A stretch of DNA of 38,381 nucleotides from Perkinsus chesapeaki (GCA_013115145.1 JAAPAO010000336.1:1-38381), one strand, 5' to 3'; counted from the first letter of the stretch, positions 1 through 11,100 are shown. The notes: generated by a model from the sequence alone, not told the origin. Program-made: numbers and translations.

Positions 1-61
1 TAAATACAATAAATAAGGTTAAACTTTAATAACTCTTTGTGAGTTGTGTTGTGGTGATTAA

Positions 62-715
62 AAAGTCACTACAGACGAAGTCCGACGGTTGGGTTGTCTC
101 GAGCACGTTCCCGGCTTGGCGATTGATCTTCGATGCCTCAAAGTAGCTAGCCTCATTGCTATCTTTGGTTTAATGCGTTCTCGAGAAGTATTGGCTTTGA
201 GAAAGTGCGATATATCTTGCGAAGTCTCCTTCATACTGGTTCATGTGTCCAAGTCCAAGACGGACCAGGTCGGGGTGGGCCGATGGATAAAGATCGGATG
301 TGTGGGTTGTACGGACCCAGACGCCGGTCCTTTCCCCTTCTGTCCTATGCATCAACTTATCAGGTGGTTGAATGAGTTTGTAGAAGTGAATACCCCACTT
401 TTGTTCCCTGGGTTATCCTATGACTCTTGGCTGCTCGCTCTGCGCGTTGCCCTATCTTTTATGAATGGCTCTTCCTCTTCGGATTCTTGGGGAAGCCATA
501 GCCTCCGTAGAACGGGGGCGTGCCTTCTCTGGAAGGCAGGGTATAATGACCTTTTCATTCAGCAGTATGGCCGTTGGAGATCTGATTGTTATAAGAGGTA
601 TCTGGACACCGTTAATGAAGAGTTTTCGTCAAAGTACGCTGCGGACATGATGTCATTGATCAGTCCTCGGTCTGTGGTTGGCCCGCAATGGTGTCTAATA
701 CCATCTACTGAATAA
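62..715 (+). CDS. Tyrosine recombinase, C-terminal catalytic domain (mobile element, partial)
   Basis: The frame is open from the left edge region to a stop at 713-715. It encodes the catalytic half of a tyrosine recombinase, the enzyme that cuts and rejoins DNA through a covalent phosphotyrosine. Counting from a TTG at 89, which is not a convincing start, the first catalytic Arg lies in GLMRSREVLALR (R30), the HxxR box is HSLRR (H137, R140), the next box is GRW (W163), and the nucleophile is probably Y171 in CYKRYL. The cysteines around 71-85 (CVGC, FCPMH) are not part of the minimal fold. The N-terminal DNA-binding half is not seen; a possible acceptor (cactacag) precedes the open frame at about 73. 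Crypton, DIRS-like and other eukaryotic YR elements are all possible. No reverse transcriptase is visible in the window. No frame damage was seen. Confidence 0.78.
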   Translation, partial: KVTTDEVRRLGCLEHVPGLAIDLRCLKVASLIAIFGLMRSREVLALRKCDISCEVSFILVHVSKSKTDQVGVGRWIKIGCVGCTDPDAGPFPFCPMHQLIRWLNEFVEVNTPLLFPGLSYDSWLLALRVALSFMNGSSSSDSWGSHSLRRTGACLLWKAGYNDLFIQQYGRWRSDCYKRYLDTVNEEFSSKYAADMMSLISPRSVVGPQWCLIPSTE

Positions 716-1775
716 TTTAGGGGTTTTGCGATGACCCTGGGAAGCTTTCAAAAAAAAGCAAGCTCTTTATCTATGCTGCTGGTCTGGTTATTTCTGCTCG
801 AGTATTGCAGTCTAAGGGTACTATACTTGTTTGAGGGTCTTTCTGGTTTGGGGTGTCCCGGCTTTGGAGGAGACCAGTTCACATGGTGATGATGGAGCTC
901 AGCTTTATCAAGGCCTGCTATTCTAAGAGTAGTTTGCTCTAGTCCACCCTTGTGCCTGGTCATGCCGACATTCAGCCGTGCTTTATCTCGGCGCCGGTTA
1001 CACCCCCCACACCTCAGGGTCTTGAGTTTGGTATTGGTTTCCGCAATATTATTTTATTGTTGTGCTGTCAGAATTACCTTGTGCTCCGAGAACTCGGAGT
1101 TTCTTGGGCGTTTGTTATTGCAGTAAAGTTTCACAGGGGATCATAGAGACAGGCGAAGAAGGGCTTTCCCTCGTAGCCGTCTCGTCTCAGAAATGATCGA
1201 TGGCGTGCGCGCGTTCTACGACGCAGACACGCGTCCCACGCGACGCCGCTCATATCGTAAACCCGCTACGCATAAAATACATGAATCTCGGGAAAAGGTG
1301 CGTGAGAAATGAGGAAAGTCATGCCGGAGGGTGACACGCCAACTACGGGCTATACCTCTGGGAGGCAGCAGCCTATGTAGATGAGCCATAATTGAAGATG
1401 GTCAGTATGGGGGGCTGTTACTGAATCGTGGGCAGTTTTGGGTGATTATACATAACTTATGTATAGGGATGTATAGGGAAGTTATACTTAACTTAGGGAT
1501 GTCGATTTCATGGAAATCGTAAGGCCATTTCTGACATTGAGATTCCATATGGAAATTTCCACGAGAATCGTTTCACAGAAGGAAAACTGTTTTTTCCGCT
1601 CCGCCGGCAAGCGGCAGTGTTCCAACTTGCTCAGTTTCCGCCGATATAATTGAGTGAGCTTGATATTATCGCCTGCCGAGTCGACAACGGTAAGTGTTGT
1701 CTTATACCACTGACATCAGCCAACAGTGTTGGCCCAACGACGGCTATATGGTTCCCGTATCCTGATGTAATATCC

Positions 1776-1797
1776 TTTTCGTATCAAGATACGAAAA
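1776..1797. repeat. Perfect hairpin, 10-bp arms
   Basis: Arms TTTTCGTATC and GATACGAAAA are separated by two bases. It is one of a cluster of palindromes in this spacer. Confidence 0.8.
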
Positions 1798-1900
1798 CAA
1801 AATAGCCTATACGAGTCGTATAATACGGATGCTTTCGTGTTTCCCAGCTGGGGACGAATAAGGGCCAAAATTATCGCTAGGAGACCGACATTTTGGCGCG

Positions 1901-1927
1901 CACAGAGTTTGTGGCACAAACTTTGTG
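1901..1927. repeat. Near-palindrome CACAGAGTTTGTG / CACAAACTTTGTG
   Basis: The two 13-base arms are separated by one base and pair with one mismatch. It lies just before the stronger 14-bp hairpin at 1941-1975. Confidence 0.7.
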
Positions 1928-1940
1928 CGACTGTGTGGCC

Positions 1941-1975
1941 AGAATAGCTAGGCAACAGTGGTGCCTAGCTATTCT
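1941..1975. repeat. Perfect hairpin, 14-bp arms
   Basis: AGAATAGCTAGGCA and its exact reverse complement flank a 7-base loop. It could be a folded single-stranded form, a terminator-like structure, or the end of a small non-autonomous element. No open frame is attached to it. Confidence 0.85.
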
Positions 1976-2388
1976 CATCACACATCACTGTTCGCCAGGA
2001 CACGGGTCCGCCTGGCATATGATGAAGAGAGTAAACAGACTCTAGTCACGCGTGCTAGGGCGGTCGGTTCAACAACCAACGTTAACGTGAATAGAACTAT
2101 GAGGGGGGCCTAAGGGATCATGGTACTTTTATTCAATGAAACGGTTTGATATGTCGCGCATGCTATTTTGATCGATTGGCCATTTGGGTGCTGCCAACAC
2201 CGTGCTGGCAAGCAACTTAATAATCCTTAGCTCCGGGACTTTATTCGTTAAAGCCCGTCAATGTCTATCCCAAAGATTCTGTACGCCCTCACATTACCCA
2301 GGACAGGTTCGTTACGTGTTCGTTTGCCTTTTTCTCAAAATTTCCTCAATTATGTGAAATTTCCAGTGGTTGCATTTCATGTCCGAAA

Positions 2389-2422
2389 TTTCGGAAATTT
2401 CCGCAAGCGGAAATTTCTGAAA
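2389..2422. repeat. 16-bp inverted repeat (GGAAATTTCC type) at the edge of the AT-rich island
   Basis: TTTCGGAAATTTCCGC and its near reverse complement (15 of 16 pairing) are separated by two bases. Related GAAATTTCC words occur at about 1551-1560 and 2357-2364. The repeat lies about 25 bases before the isocitrate lyase similarity begins, so it may mark an insertion boundary. Confidence 0.7.
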
Positions 2423-2442
2423 TTCCCATTTTCGACAACCCT

Positions 2443-4136
2443 ACGTAGACCATATACCGCTGAAGATGTTGCTAAATCAAGAGGGGGTAAAGACAGTAGA
2501 TGTATATCATATCCATCTAATAATATGTCTAAGAAACTATGGTTATATCTTAATAATGCTAAAGATAATAATACCTTCCTATATACATTAGGAGTTATAG
2601 ATCCAATACAAGCTATACAAGTTAGTAAATATGTTAATGTTATTTATATATGTGGATGGCAATGTTCAACAACATCAACAACTAAAAATGAGACTGGGCC
2701 TGATTTTGGTGATTATCCGTCAAAGACTGTACCAGATAAAGTTGATCTCATATTTAAAGCACAAACATTTCATGATAGAAAACAACAATTGGAAATATAT
2801 AATAATGATAATAATGATGCTGGAGTGGTAGTCGATTATGTGGAACCAATTCTTGCTGATAGTGATAGTGGTCATGGTGGTATTAGTTCTGTTATGCGTT
2901 CAATGAAAATGATGATTGACAAAGGTGCAGCTGGTGTACATTTTGAAGATCAAAGAGCATCAACTAAGAAATGCGGTCATTTAAGTGGTAAAGTATTGGT
3001 ATCCACAAGAGAACATATTGATAGGTTAATAGCAGCTTGATTGATATATTAGGAACTATTACTATTGCTAGAACTGATGCTGAAATAGCTAATTTAATTG
3101 GTAACAATATTGATGAACGTGATCATCCATTTATATTAGGTGCATCTAATCCTGATATTGTAAATGATGATAAAGCTATAAGATACCTCATTGATGATGC
3201 TATTAATAAAGATGAATCATATCAGAAAAATATCAGATATTGAAGATGAGTGGACTAATAGAGCTAAATTATGTACTTATCCTGAATTAATATCGAATCA
3301 ACTTTAACAAATGGGTTTACCGTATGATAAATGGGATGATACATCATCAAATATGGGTATTAATGATATGAAAAAAGAAGCTAAGAGATTACTTGGTTAT
3401 AAAGATGATAATTAACTACCTTGTTGGTGTTGGGAATGCCCACGTACAAGAGAAGGTTATTATCTTATCAGATGTGGTACTAATATGGTACTATATTAAT
3501 GATTAATATGGTACCATATGGAATACGATTAATAATTAATCGTGCTAAATCATTTGCACCATATTCTGATATAGTTTGGATAGAAGCTACCAAACCTGAT
3601 TATGAACAAGCTTATCAATTTACTAATGGTGTCCGTAATAATGATAAGTCCATATGTAACAAGAATATATTATTTGGTTATAATCTTTTCCCAAGCCTTT
3701 ATTGGGATAGTATGGGAATGTCGGATAATGATATTTATGATTTTCAAAATAAAATAGGTGAACTTGGTTTTGTATGGCAATTTATCCCATTACCTGGTTT
3801 TCATGTATCTGGTTTATATATGGATTTATTAGCTAAAGATTGTATTAAACATAATATGTTAGGATATATGAATTAACTACAAAGAATCGAAAGAGGTAAT
3901 GATAATGAATTATTATATCATCAAAAATGGTCTTGTGCAAATTATATTGATGAGGCTATATCAATTATAAATTATAAGTTATAAGTTATAACTTATAATT
4001 GATATAGCCTAATGTAATGTTATAATTTATAACAGGTGCTTTATCATCAACTACAACTACATCACAAGTTGCACATTCATCAACTGAACGTGAACTAGAA
4101 CAACAACAACAACAACAACAACAACACCGCCATTAA
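2443..4136 (+). pseudogene. Isocitrate lyase, broken, in an AT-rich island
   Basis: Isocitrate lyase splits isocitrate into glyoxylate and succinate in the glyoxylate bypass. Similarity runs from RRPYTAEDV (about 2443) to a C-terminal TGALSS segment and poly-Gln (stop 4134-4136). Conserved blocks are in order: KLW, GWQCSTTSTT, PDFGDYPSKTVP, FHDRKQ, DSGHGG, the catalytic KKCGH (2966-2980), [40 protein letters not shown] and HQKWS. The inserted region between GWQ and DSGHGG marks the long eukaryotic-type enzyme. The frame shifts near 3037 and at the A-run near 3230. An extra AT-rich stretch lies near 3480-3545, and in-frame TAA codons are at 3305, 3413 and 3874. A 56-bp inverted repeat (3954-4009) interrupts the end of the protein. 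There are no introns. Base composition is far more AT-rich than every neighbour, which suggests transfer from an AT-rich donor or a misplaced segment. It cannot be translated as it stands under the standard code. Confidence 0.9.
3954..4009. repeat. Inverted repeat inside the isocitrate lyase pseudogene, 17-bp perfect arms
   Basis: GGCTATATCAATTATAA at 3954-3970 pairs exactly with 3993-4009. The 22 bases between are themselves a near-palindrome (GTTATAAGTTATAAC). The left arm still reads as the enzyme (ANYIDEAISI, with C before A), and the right arm looks like a copied-back complement of it. This is the pattern left by a templated inverted duplication. Confidence 0.85.
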
Positions 4137-5426
4137 TAATGACCAATCACTTCCACATGTATCAATATAACAACATCTCCTCCTCCCTCCCTCTACCGAG
4201 GAAAAGGCAGTTCAGCCGCCGCAGGCAGACTGGCATGTGGCACCGCAGGTGACACTTTCAATAAGCACACTGCTAGGTGCTCTAGGTGTCACCTGAGTTA
4301 GACCAGTGGCTCGAACTAAGTTACCAATTTAATATTAACGAAAACCTAGGTAAAACTTGCAAATGACGGCATTTGTGCATTCAGACAAATTAGACAGTCC
4401 TCAACGATAGTGCCTCCCTCGCGCAACACCCTATGAAACCTCATGCGGAGTTGGCCTGTGATTGTATAACAATGATACGACACAGATCTGCACATATGCC
4501 GACGGCATATGTGGCGTTACGGCATTATGCCGTCGCCAGTAGTCTAATGTTCATGTTACATGACTCATGTATATCATACTCCGCCTCGTAAAGATATGCA
4601 TCTTTCAAAAGGATTCCCTTGGATGGTTACTGAACATGGTGGCTTAACTTTGATGTCGTGTAATCAATGGCTTGCACCGTGGGATGTGAGAACAGTAACA
4701 TTAGTCTGTTGCGAATATGAACGAATATCCCGGTCCGTGACGCACCCGCACGTAGATTCCGCAGTGAGCAGCTTTATTCAGAAGAGACTCGCTGGGCAAG
4801 GGCTTCAACTCTTGACTTATCAGTGACCGTGGATATGGATCTTCACGGTTGTGCTTCCAGCACAGTGCTGGTTTGAATGCTGCTGAGTTATCTATATACA
4901 ATGACGCCATACGGTGATCCCAGAGGCGAATGCTCCTCTTAGTGCGACGCGGATGTGGCCATTGGGATCCAGGCGAGCTTATTACTTGGTGCCAAGTCTT
5001 CACCAACAGGTTAGCCCGCTCCTCTGTGAGTCTTCACCGAGACCTCTCAGACCTCAGTAAGCCCGAATTCTGACTCTTGAGCTTGAATAAACCTACTAAA
5101 CTGAGCAGTTTAGTTGGCTTAACTAAATCATAGACAATAATTCAGTTGGGACAGCGCCAACAAGCTCCTTTGACTATACGGCGGGGGCCGCGCCATAACT
5201 AAAGAGATATCTGGTATGCCTGACGTCCAACTGATCAACTTCTATCACAGGACTGAGAAGATTTCCCGATGCTACTGTAAAATTGGTGCAAGTTGGCTAC
5301 TGGGTGCGCCGATAAGCCAGTGCGCCCAGTTTGGTGGTAAATTAGAGCAAACGGGTGGAGGCTCCACCCGGTGCTATTTTTTGGGGGCCACAAATGGATG
5401 CGCTCTGAACGCGAATCGACAGCCTC
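4137..5426. other. Spacer with two hairpins; no convincing gene
   Basis: Composition returns to the local average by about 4180. Open frames at 4560-4826 (plus) and 4701-5006 (minus) overlap each other, and neither shows a family signature, splice-phase partner or clear start. The minus frame contains RLWDHRMASLYIDN, which reads slightly more protein-like. I leave both uncalled. Confidence 0.4.
4491..4533. repeat. Two adjacent palindromes sharing the GCCG core
   Basis: CACATATGCC and GGCATATGTG (4491-4513, 10-bp arms, 3-base loop) are followed five bases later by ACGGCA-TTA-TGCCGT (4519-4533, 6-bp arms). Confidence 0.8.
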
Positions 5427-7187
5427 ATGAGCGATACGGCATATATTCTGAGAATTTCTGTAATCCTCTTAGGAGGCTTGTATGCGGGCTCTGTATCGTC
5501 GCAGATAGCCGTGCAGAAGTTCTTTTTACTAATGTTTGTCTCAACTCTACAGCTCGTCTTGCTTTGTACTCTTGGTGGTTACTCATTCAAAATGGGTAAC
5601 GTCCGCATGCAAAGCATGGTCACCCGCTACTGTAACTCCGACTTGGTTGGTCCCGATGGGAAACCCGTTAACTGCCATCTATCCAATTCTATGGAGACTA
5701 TGGGGCTGATACTTCCTGGAATGGATGATGGAAAGTCGTTGACTACTCGCCAAGACATCTTAGTCACTAAAGACGGCCAATTGACGGTGGAAGCCTCGCC
5801 CGGTCGCCCATATGAGTTTATCGTTACGGCTCATACAACTAAGGGTTCTCACATGATACAGCTATACAATAAGACATCCTTCCCTATCCGCCCTGCCTCT
5901 GAAGAAGAATCGCCGAAGCAGGAGCAACTCAAAAGTCTTAACCATGAGCTCACTCTCGAGGACCATGGCTGGATTCAGCATGGACTTGTGCACGTGGATG
6001 GTGAGAAGCTACATAAAAGGGTTCTAGACAAGCTTAATGGTACAGACCCAAAGACTGGTATGAACTACACTGCTCTGGCCCTGACTGGACTTATACCAAA
6101 CTCCTGGACTCTATATACCGATGAGAATGATACTAGAATTGTGAAGTTGTTGGCCACGAATAATTTACATAATGACAAGGTCTTTCAAGAGACTGTGGTA
6201 ACTCATTGGGAAGAGCTACATGAAAACATGACTGTAAAAGATACTCTTCAACTGGTGTATTCGTCCTATGAAATTGAGAAGCACTCTACGAGCGTCCCTT
6301 CTCGGAGGAGAGATCCTGTTCCAGAAGCCATGTTCCTCGATTCTGAGCTCACAGGCGAGATGACTCGCGAGTTCTTCGAGAATACAAGGAATCCTGACTG
6401 GTTGCCTCCCAGGCCACTTCGTGGATCTACCGGCTCTGCTCGTCGGATCGACTACTTCAGGATTATACCAGGAACTGCTAGCTATAAGTACTTTCATGCC
6501 AAGGCCTCTTATCCCGTCAATGGTCTGACAAAGTTCGATTTCCCAAAAGACTGTACGACTAGTTTTATCACAAGCAAATCACCTTTTTGTCTTCATGTGA
6601 ACTTTGAGCTCAATAAGACAATGCTGGTACTGGACTTCTTCATGGGCTTCCAGGATTTCAATCAAAGGCATAAAAACGCACACCTGAATATCTCTGTCTA
6701 CTACTCTGATAAAGGGTCGGTTTTGAATTTTATGTTCAAAGCTGATGGTTGTGCCGTCATCTGGCAGGCGGGCGTCTCCTTCGCGAACTTGAATATTGCA
6801 GTATGCATAGCGGGAAGTGGTGATGGTAAAAGTCTCCTGCAACCGGACAAAGCTACTTACCGCGGGACAGCCTCAATTTCGGTATCTCTCAACCTTGATG
6901 TACCTATTGTCCCGACTATAAGTGTGTCAATCGAAGGAGGCCTTGCAACTCAGGGTGCTCCCCATAACAATATAACAGCTTCTGCTTATCTCAAACTATC
7001 GAGGAGTTTGCTAATTGTAGGCGCCGATATGTGGGTTGAAGTTATCGGTCATACGCTGAACCACAAGATTAACACTTGGGAGTTCGAGACCTTCTTCAAC
7101 CTCCAGGTGTGGGCGGGTTTCTGGATCTTTAAGCATCATTGGAAGTGGACCTGGTCTTTATTCAAAGTTGGTCCTGTTACGTTCTAG
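5427..7187 (+). CDS. Secreted or membrane glycoprotein, lineage-specific (586 aa)
   Basis: This is a single uninterrupted frame from ATG 5427 to TAG. Residues 7-26 form a signal-like hydrophobic stretch ending GSVSSQ, and a second one lies at 31-51 (FFLLMFVSTLQLVLLCTLGG). A later ATG at 5532 would make that second stretch the signal peptide, so the true start is uncertain. The mature part has eight N-glycosylation sequons (NKT, NGT, NYT, NDT, NMT, NKT, NIS, NIT), few cysteines, and a hydrophobic, beta-prone and Trp-rich last 130 residues ending in FKVGPVTF. No C-terminal anchor is seen. I recognise no domain. Lack of introns in an intron-dense neighbourhood suggests a retrocopied or rapidly expanding family. 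It most likely acts at the cell surface or is secreted; that role is inferred only from the signal and sequons. Confidence 0.85.
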   Translation: MSDTAYILRISVILLGGLYAGSVSSQIAVQKFFLLMFVSTLQLVLLCTLGGYSFKMGNVRMQSMVTRYCNSDLVGPDGKPVNCHLSNSMETMGLILPGMDDGKSLTTRQDILVTKDGQLTVEASPGRPYEFIVTAHTTKGSHMIQLYNKTSFPIRPASEEESPKQEQLKSLNHELTLEDHGWIQHGLVHVDGEKLHKRVLDKLNGTDPKTGMNYTALALTGLIPNSWTLYTDENDTRIVKLLATNNLHNDKVFQETVVTHWEELHENMTVKDTLQLVYSSYEIEKHSTSVPSRRRDPVPEAMFLDSELTGEMTREFFENTRNPDWLPPRPLRGSTGSARRIDYFRIIPGTASYKYFHAKASYPVNGLTKFDFPKDCTTSFITSKSPFCLHVNFELNKTMLVLDFFMGFQDFNQRHKNAHLNISVYYSDKGSVLNFMFKADGCAVIWQAGVSFANLNIAVCIAGSGDGKSLLQPDKATYRGTASISVSLNLDVPIVPTISVSIEGGLATQGAPHNNITASAYLKLSRSLLIVGADMWVEVIGHTLNHKINTWEFETFFNLQVWAGFWIFKHHWKWTWSLFKVGPVTF

Positions 7188-8175
7188 CACCCACCGGCTA
7201 TTTTAGTCACCCGCTTTTTCGAATCGGTCGAGCCAGCACTTTTTTATGTTAATCAATTGCGTCTTGTGCTGGAAATGTGAAACTCTTGTAAAATAGTATT
7301 TGTTGTTGAGAATGGAGGCCCATGTAATTTACCCATGGGTTGTACTTCTAATTTACTGGTGTGTGCTGTACGCACCATGTAAAGCCTCCAGCCACTGTAG
7401 TACAGCGGACTTCTCCCCCCTCCTGTCTGTCGCACTGTAGGAAGACACCACAAGTGACCTTTTGATGGGTTGGTTTAATGAATATAAGAAAGGTGTGTTG
7501 TGGGTCCTTTAGTAAAAGATTTTATTTCCACGGCGGCTAGTGGTGGAGCAACCCCTCATCTCGGGCTCATTACTAAGTGCTGTTTGATAGTCCTGAGAGG
7601 GTGCCCCTGTTGCCTAGCAGGCACTCGCTCTCATTATTATCGGGTAACTAGAAGTTCATTATTATCTAGTAACTAGATTTGGTTGCTTAACTTGAGTATT
7701 CGAGAAGTTTCATTTCAACTCTTCAAGCCTTGCGTGTAATTAGTTGCGCAACGTCTACAACATGAATGCCCTAAACTGGGTAACGCTCTCAACTCATTCT
7801 GTTAAGTTCAACCCAAGGCTTTTGTAATGTACCCATGGCGCTACTCGCGCAATATCAGACCAGAGGGGAGCTTTTGTCTGTCACATCTGCAAGTCCTGAG
7901 GCGTCACGAGTGCTTGGTTGATTAGTGGATAAGTGAATATGGAACAAGTGTGCTGCGGGTTCCGTAGCGGAGAGCCTTATCTCGATAGCGTGAAGCGAAC
8001 TTCCATATCGGGTGGACTACAGAACGTGCGGTTAGGTTATTCTTAGCCGATACCCAAACTGCCGCACTCCTCCTAGACACTCTTCTGGATAGTTATCTAG
8101 TTGTATCCGAGACGCTTCAGTAGAACTGCTAGGTCTTCAAACTGGTAACTCAACGAGTATTAGCAATAACAACTT
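7188..8175. other. Spacer with short direct repeats; no gene seen
   Basis: GTAATNTACCCATGG occurs twice (7324-7338 and 7824-7838). A 22-base unit beginning TCATTATTATC is tandemly duplicated at 7631-7652 and 7656-7677 with two mismatches. The stretch separates the 3' ends of the converging genes on either side. Confidence 0.5.
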
Positions 8176-11100
8176 CTAGCAGAGCAACATGTTACGGAAT
8201 AAATTTGGATTGAGAAGGATGACTTCGAAAAATGTAGTGACAGGCAAAGCCGCTATTCTCGCTATAAAGCTGGTAGTCCCGAGAGAAATAACCTCACCGC
8301 AGTTGGTCATAAGGGACCTTATGGAATCCGTTATCCTACAGCAATAAAGAGCATTCTGCCAATCCGCGACAGTCGACTTACAAGCATAGATCCTCTTCCA
8401 CGGAGCGACTCCGTATCTTTTGCCTTTAGGTGGTCTATGGTCTGAGTTGACACGATCACCTAAAAACAGCACAGTGTGCTCGGTCGCTTCTTCGAAGCTC
8501 CACGACGAACTTACTCTCTCCGCACGAATGTATTTCCCCCAGTCCTGCTGGTTGAATCGCAACTCTCTTGCATTTTGAATGTGCTGAATGCATTTGGACG
8601 AGGGATCGTAGAAGCTGTCGAAAATCCTCTGAAAGGAGCGTTGAGTAGAAGCCCTTACGGTTGCTTCGCAAAGTTCTGCGAGGAGGTGGGGATGGTGCAA
8701 ACCGGTGAATCTCGGGGGGAGAATCTCAACTGTTCTGCCCAGAATGCAGTCTGAGTCATACGATTGATTCTCATAACTTGACAGTGCTCTGCCTTACGGT
8801 CATTTTCCCGCTCTGTGGCGCTCGCCGCGGGAGAGGCTGGAACCGTCGCTTTTCTCGTTGATGACGATATCTGACGCAATGAGTGGGGGGTCCCAACTCC
8901 ATCAGCTCCGCTTACCGAGGACCGGCAGCCGTGCGCTCCCAGGGATACTCCAGAACTGGTGAGCTATTGGCACGATGAATGAACCTACTTCAGCGTGGTG
9001 CAGTTGCAGGTGCACTGACCAGTTACTTATCGATATTTGGTTGAAACGTGCACTCGTTGACCAATTCATGCTGCTCCTGTGTCCGCTCTCTTTCCGCGAA
9101 TGAAGTGTTCAATACGCACTTAGCATGACCAGGAGAGAGTGGCCGCGGACTCCTGAACCCGCAGGATGGTTCCAAGAGCAATCGAGCCGCCAACCTTGAA
9201 TCCGCCTCGTATGATGCGCCATAGATACTTCCTAGTCTGAGCTCCATTCCCCGTTCACGCATACTCCTCCTGTAGTTGGATGGCTCGGGAGGTAGGCCAC
9301 GCCACTTGTTAATTTTCGGCCTATCGAGAACCAGCCAACTAGACCCGAAGAAAGATCCAACATCAAATATCTAGACCGGCAAATATATCAAAGCCACCAG
9401 TGCAGGCCATTCTTTTGCAAGGTGGATTGTGTCAACTGGCGCACTATGTAACTCACACAAATCCTGTCTGCTGCGCAACTGTAGCGCAGTTCACTATTAC
9501 TAGCTATCAGTATCGCATCATCAGCATCTCACACTTGTGATACTAACACCCATTAATCATTCTTAACACTGCTCTGTCTCATCAACTATAGGGTGATATA
9601 GAGCTTTTTCCGCCCAGAGTATTAGTCGACCGAGTAGTTCCAGGGCTAGGCCCGCCACCTGCCTTTCGACGGCAGTGAATGGACTGTGGTCGGCCCGGTT
9701 GTCAGATCGTGAGTCGCTACCACCAGGGATCAATCCTGGATCGTTTACATGTCGAACGTTCGTGCTACAACTATGTTATGGTCACGTGTTATCTCCAACG
9801 AGATAGTGCACTGGTATGTTGTGGTGACAGTCAGACTGTCACCGTCGTTTTCGGAAGCGTATCATTCACGGTGTTAGGTATTGTGATGTTTGTCCGTCTC
9901 ATTGAGCTGTGAACTATCCTCTTTGAGGAGATGCTGTTGGCTGCGGCATACTTCAGTTGTTGAAGTTTGATATTGACTATCAAACTTTAGCCTTCCAGCT
10001 TACTTAAATGTGCATTCCTTCTTCTCTTCCTCTTCAAGCTCCTTTTGCCGCTTCTCCGCAGCTTTCAATCTTTTCTCCTCTCGATCTTGCAGTCGGGCCT
10101 CTAGTCTCAAATGGAAGTTTGAAACTGCCGATGATTTTCAGATATCTTTACGGAGCTTGACATCCTTACTGGGATCAGGTCTGCCGTTGGTCGCTGTTTG
10201 CTCTGCCTCTTCAGCTGCAACATGGAAGTTCACCGGTGCACTGTAATGTCCCTCTAAGGGAGGTCTATATCGGTCTTCGTCAGTACGAGCTGCTATTGGG
10301 GAGGATATCTGAGACAACAAAAACCGATGAGTGCTCGATGATGATCATTTCATTGCTCACCGAACTAGCCCGAGAGTGCTGAATACCCTCATTGAGAGGG
10401 TACCATACGACTCCATATTCTTACCTTGCTGACACCTCCATTATCTTCACCGCCGCCAAGCGCCACGTTCATCCGCATGGGCTTCGGCGGCGTTCGTTGG
10501 AATGGATTCAAATGCTCCTCGTCTTCGATATTCGAGCTACCCACTGATCGCTTCTGTTTGCTCGACCTCTCAGCCGTCCTGGTAGATCGACCGTATTTCT
10601 TCATGCTTCTCTCGACAGCCTTGATAAAGCTATGCCGATCTATTTCACCGCGTCTATTAACTAGCTCAACCTACGATTGACATACAAGTGCTTTTGACAA
10701 TGAGTACTCCCGTGAATGACCTACGATGTTTGTCAAGGACTTCCTGAGCAGGTCAGCTTGATCTTCCGACAGTGTATCCACAAGTCGTTCTATATTAACA
10801 AGTGACACTCGTCTGAACAAGCAAAGTAAAATTCCTTTTCTAAAAAACGATGAAATGCTCTAAGAGGTAATGGGAGCATGATGCTGCAGTCCTTCAGCCA
10901 CCACCGATGCCAAGCATCATTCAAGCTTTAAACGTTCGAGCGAGAATCTCCGTCGAGTTGCTAGAAACGCGTTTTAAATGATTTACACTGTAAATTTTAC
11001 AGTACAGCATTTCAAGGAAAGTCGGCCTAGAGCGAGGGCGGGTTGTATTTTCGGAATAATCAACACCCAGCTTCACGCCAACGCGCCACATAATTCCGCG

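Larger units (their letters stand above)
716..2440. other. Gene-poor spacer with many hairpins
   Basis: I see no convincing gene. A small frame at 1193-1312 on the plus strand (39 residues, basic, starting MIDGVRAFYDAD) looks coding-like, but it has no partner exon or family. The 1440-2010 part is rich in inverted repeats, listed separately. It could be a decayed end of the recombinase element or plain intergenic DNA. Confidence 0.4.

Noticed and set aside
1716-1955. Minus-strand 79-codon frame
   Set aside because: It runs across several hairpins and shows no start context or family signal.
4103-4128. CAA repeat as a microsatellite only
   Set aside because: It is in frame with the isocitrate lyase C-terminus (poly-Gln), so it is described as part of that pseudogene.
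10010-10246. Plus-strand Ser/Phe/Cys-rich open frame
   Set aside because: It is the antisense of a Lys/Glu coiled-coil exon on the minus strand, which has consensus splice sites and phase.
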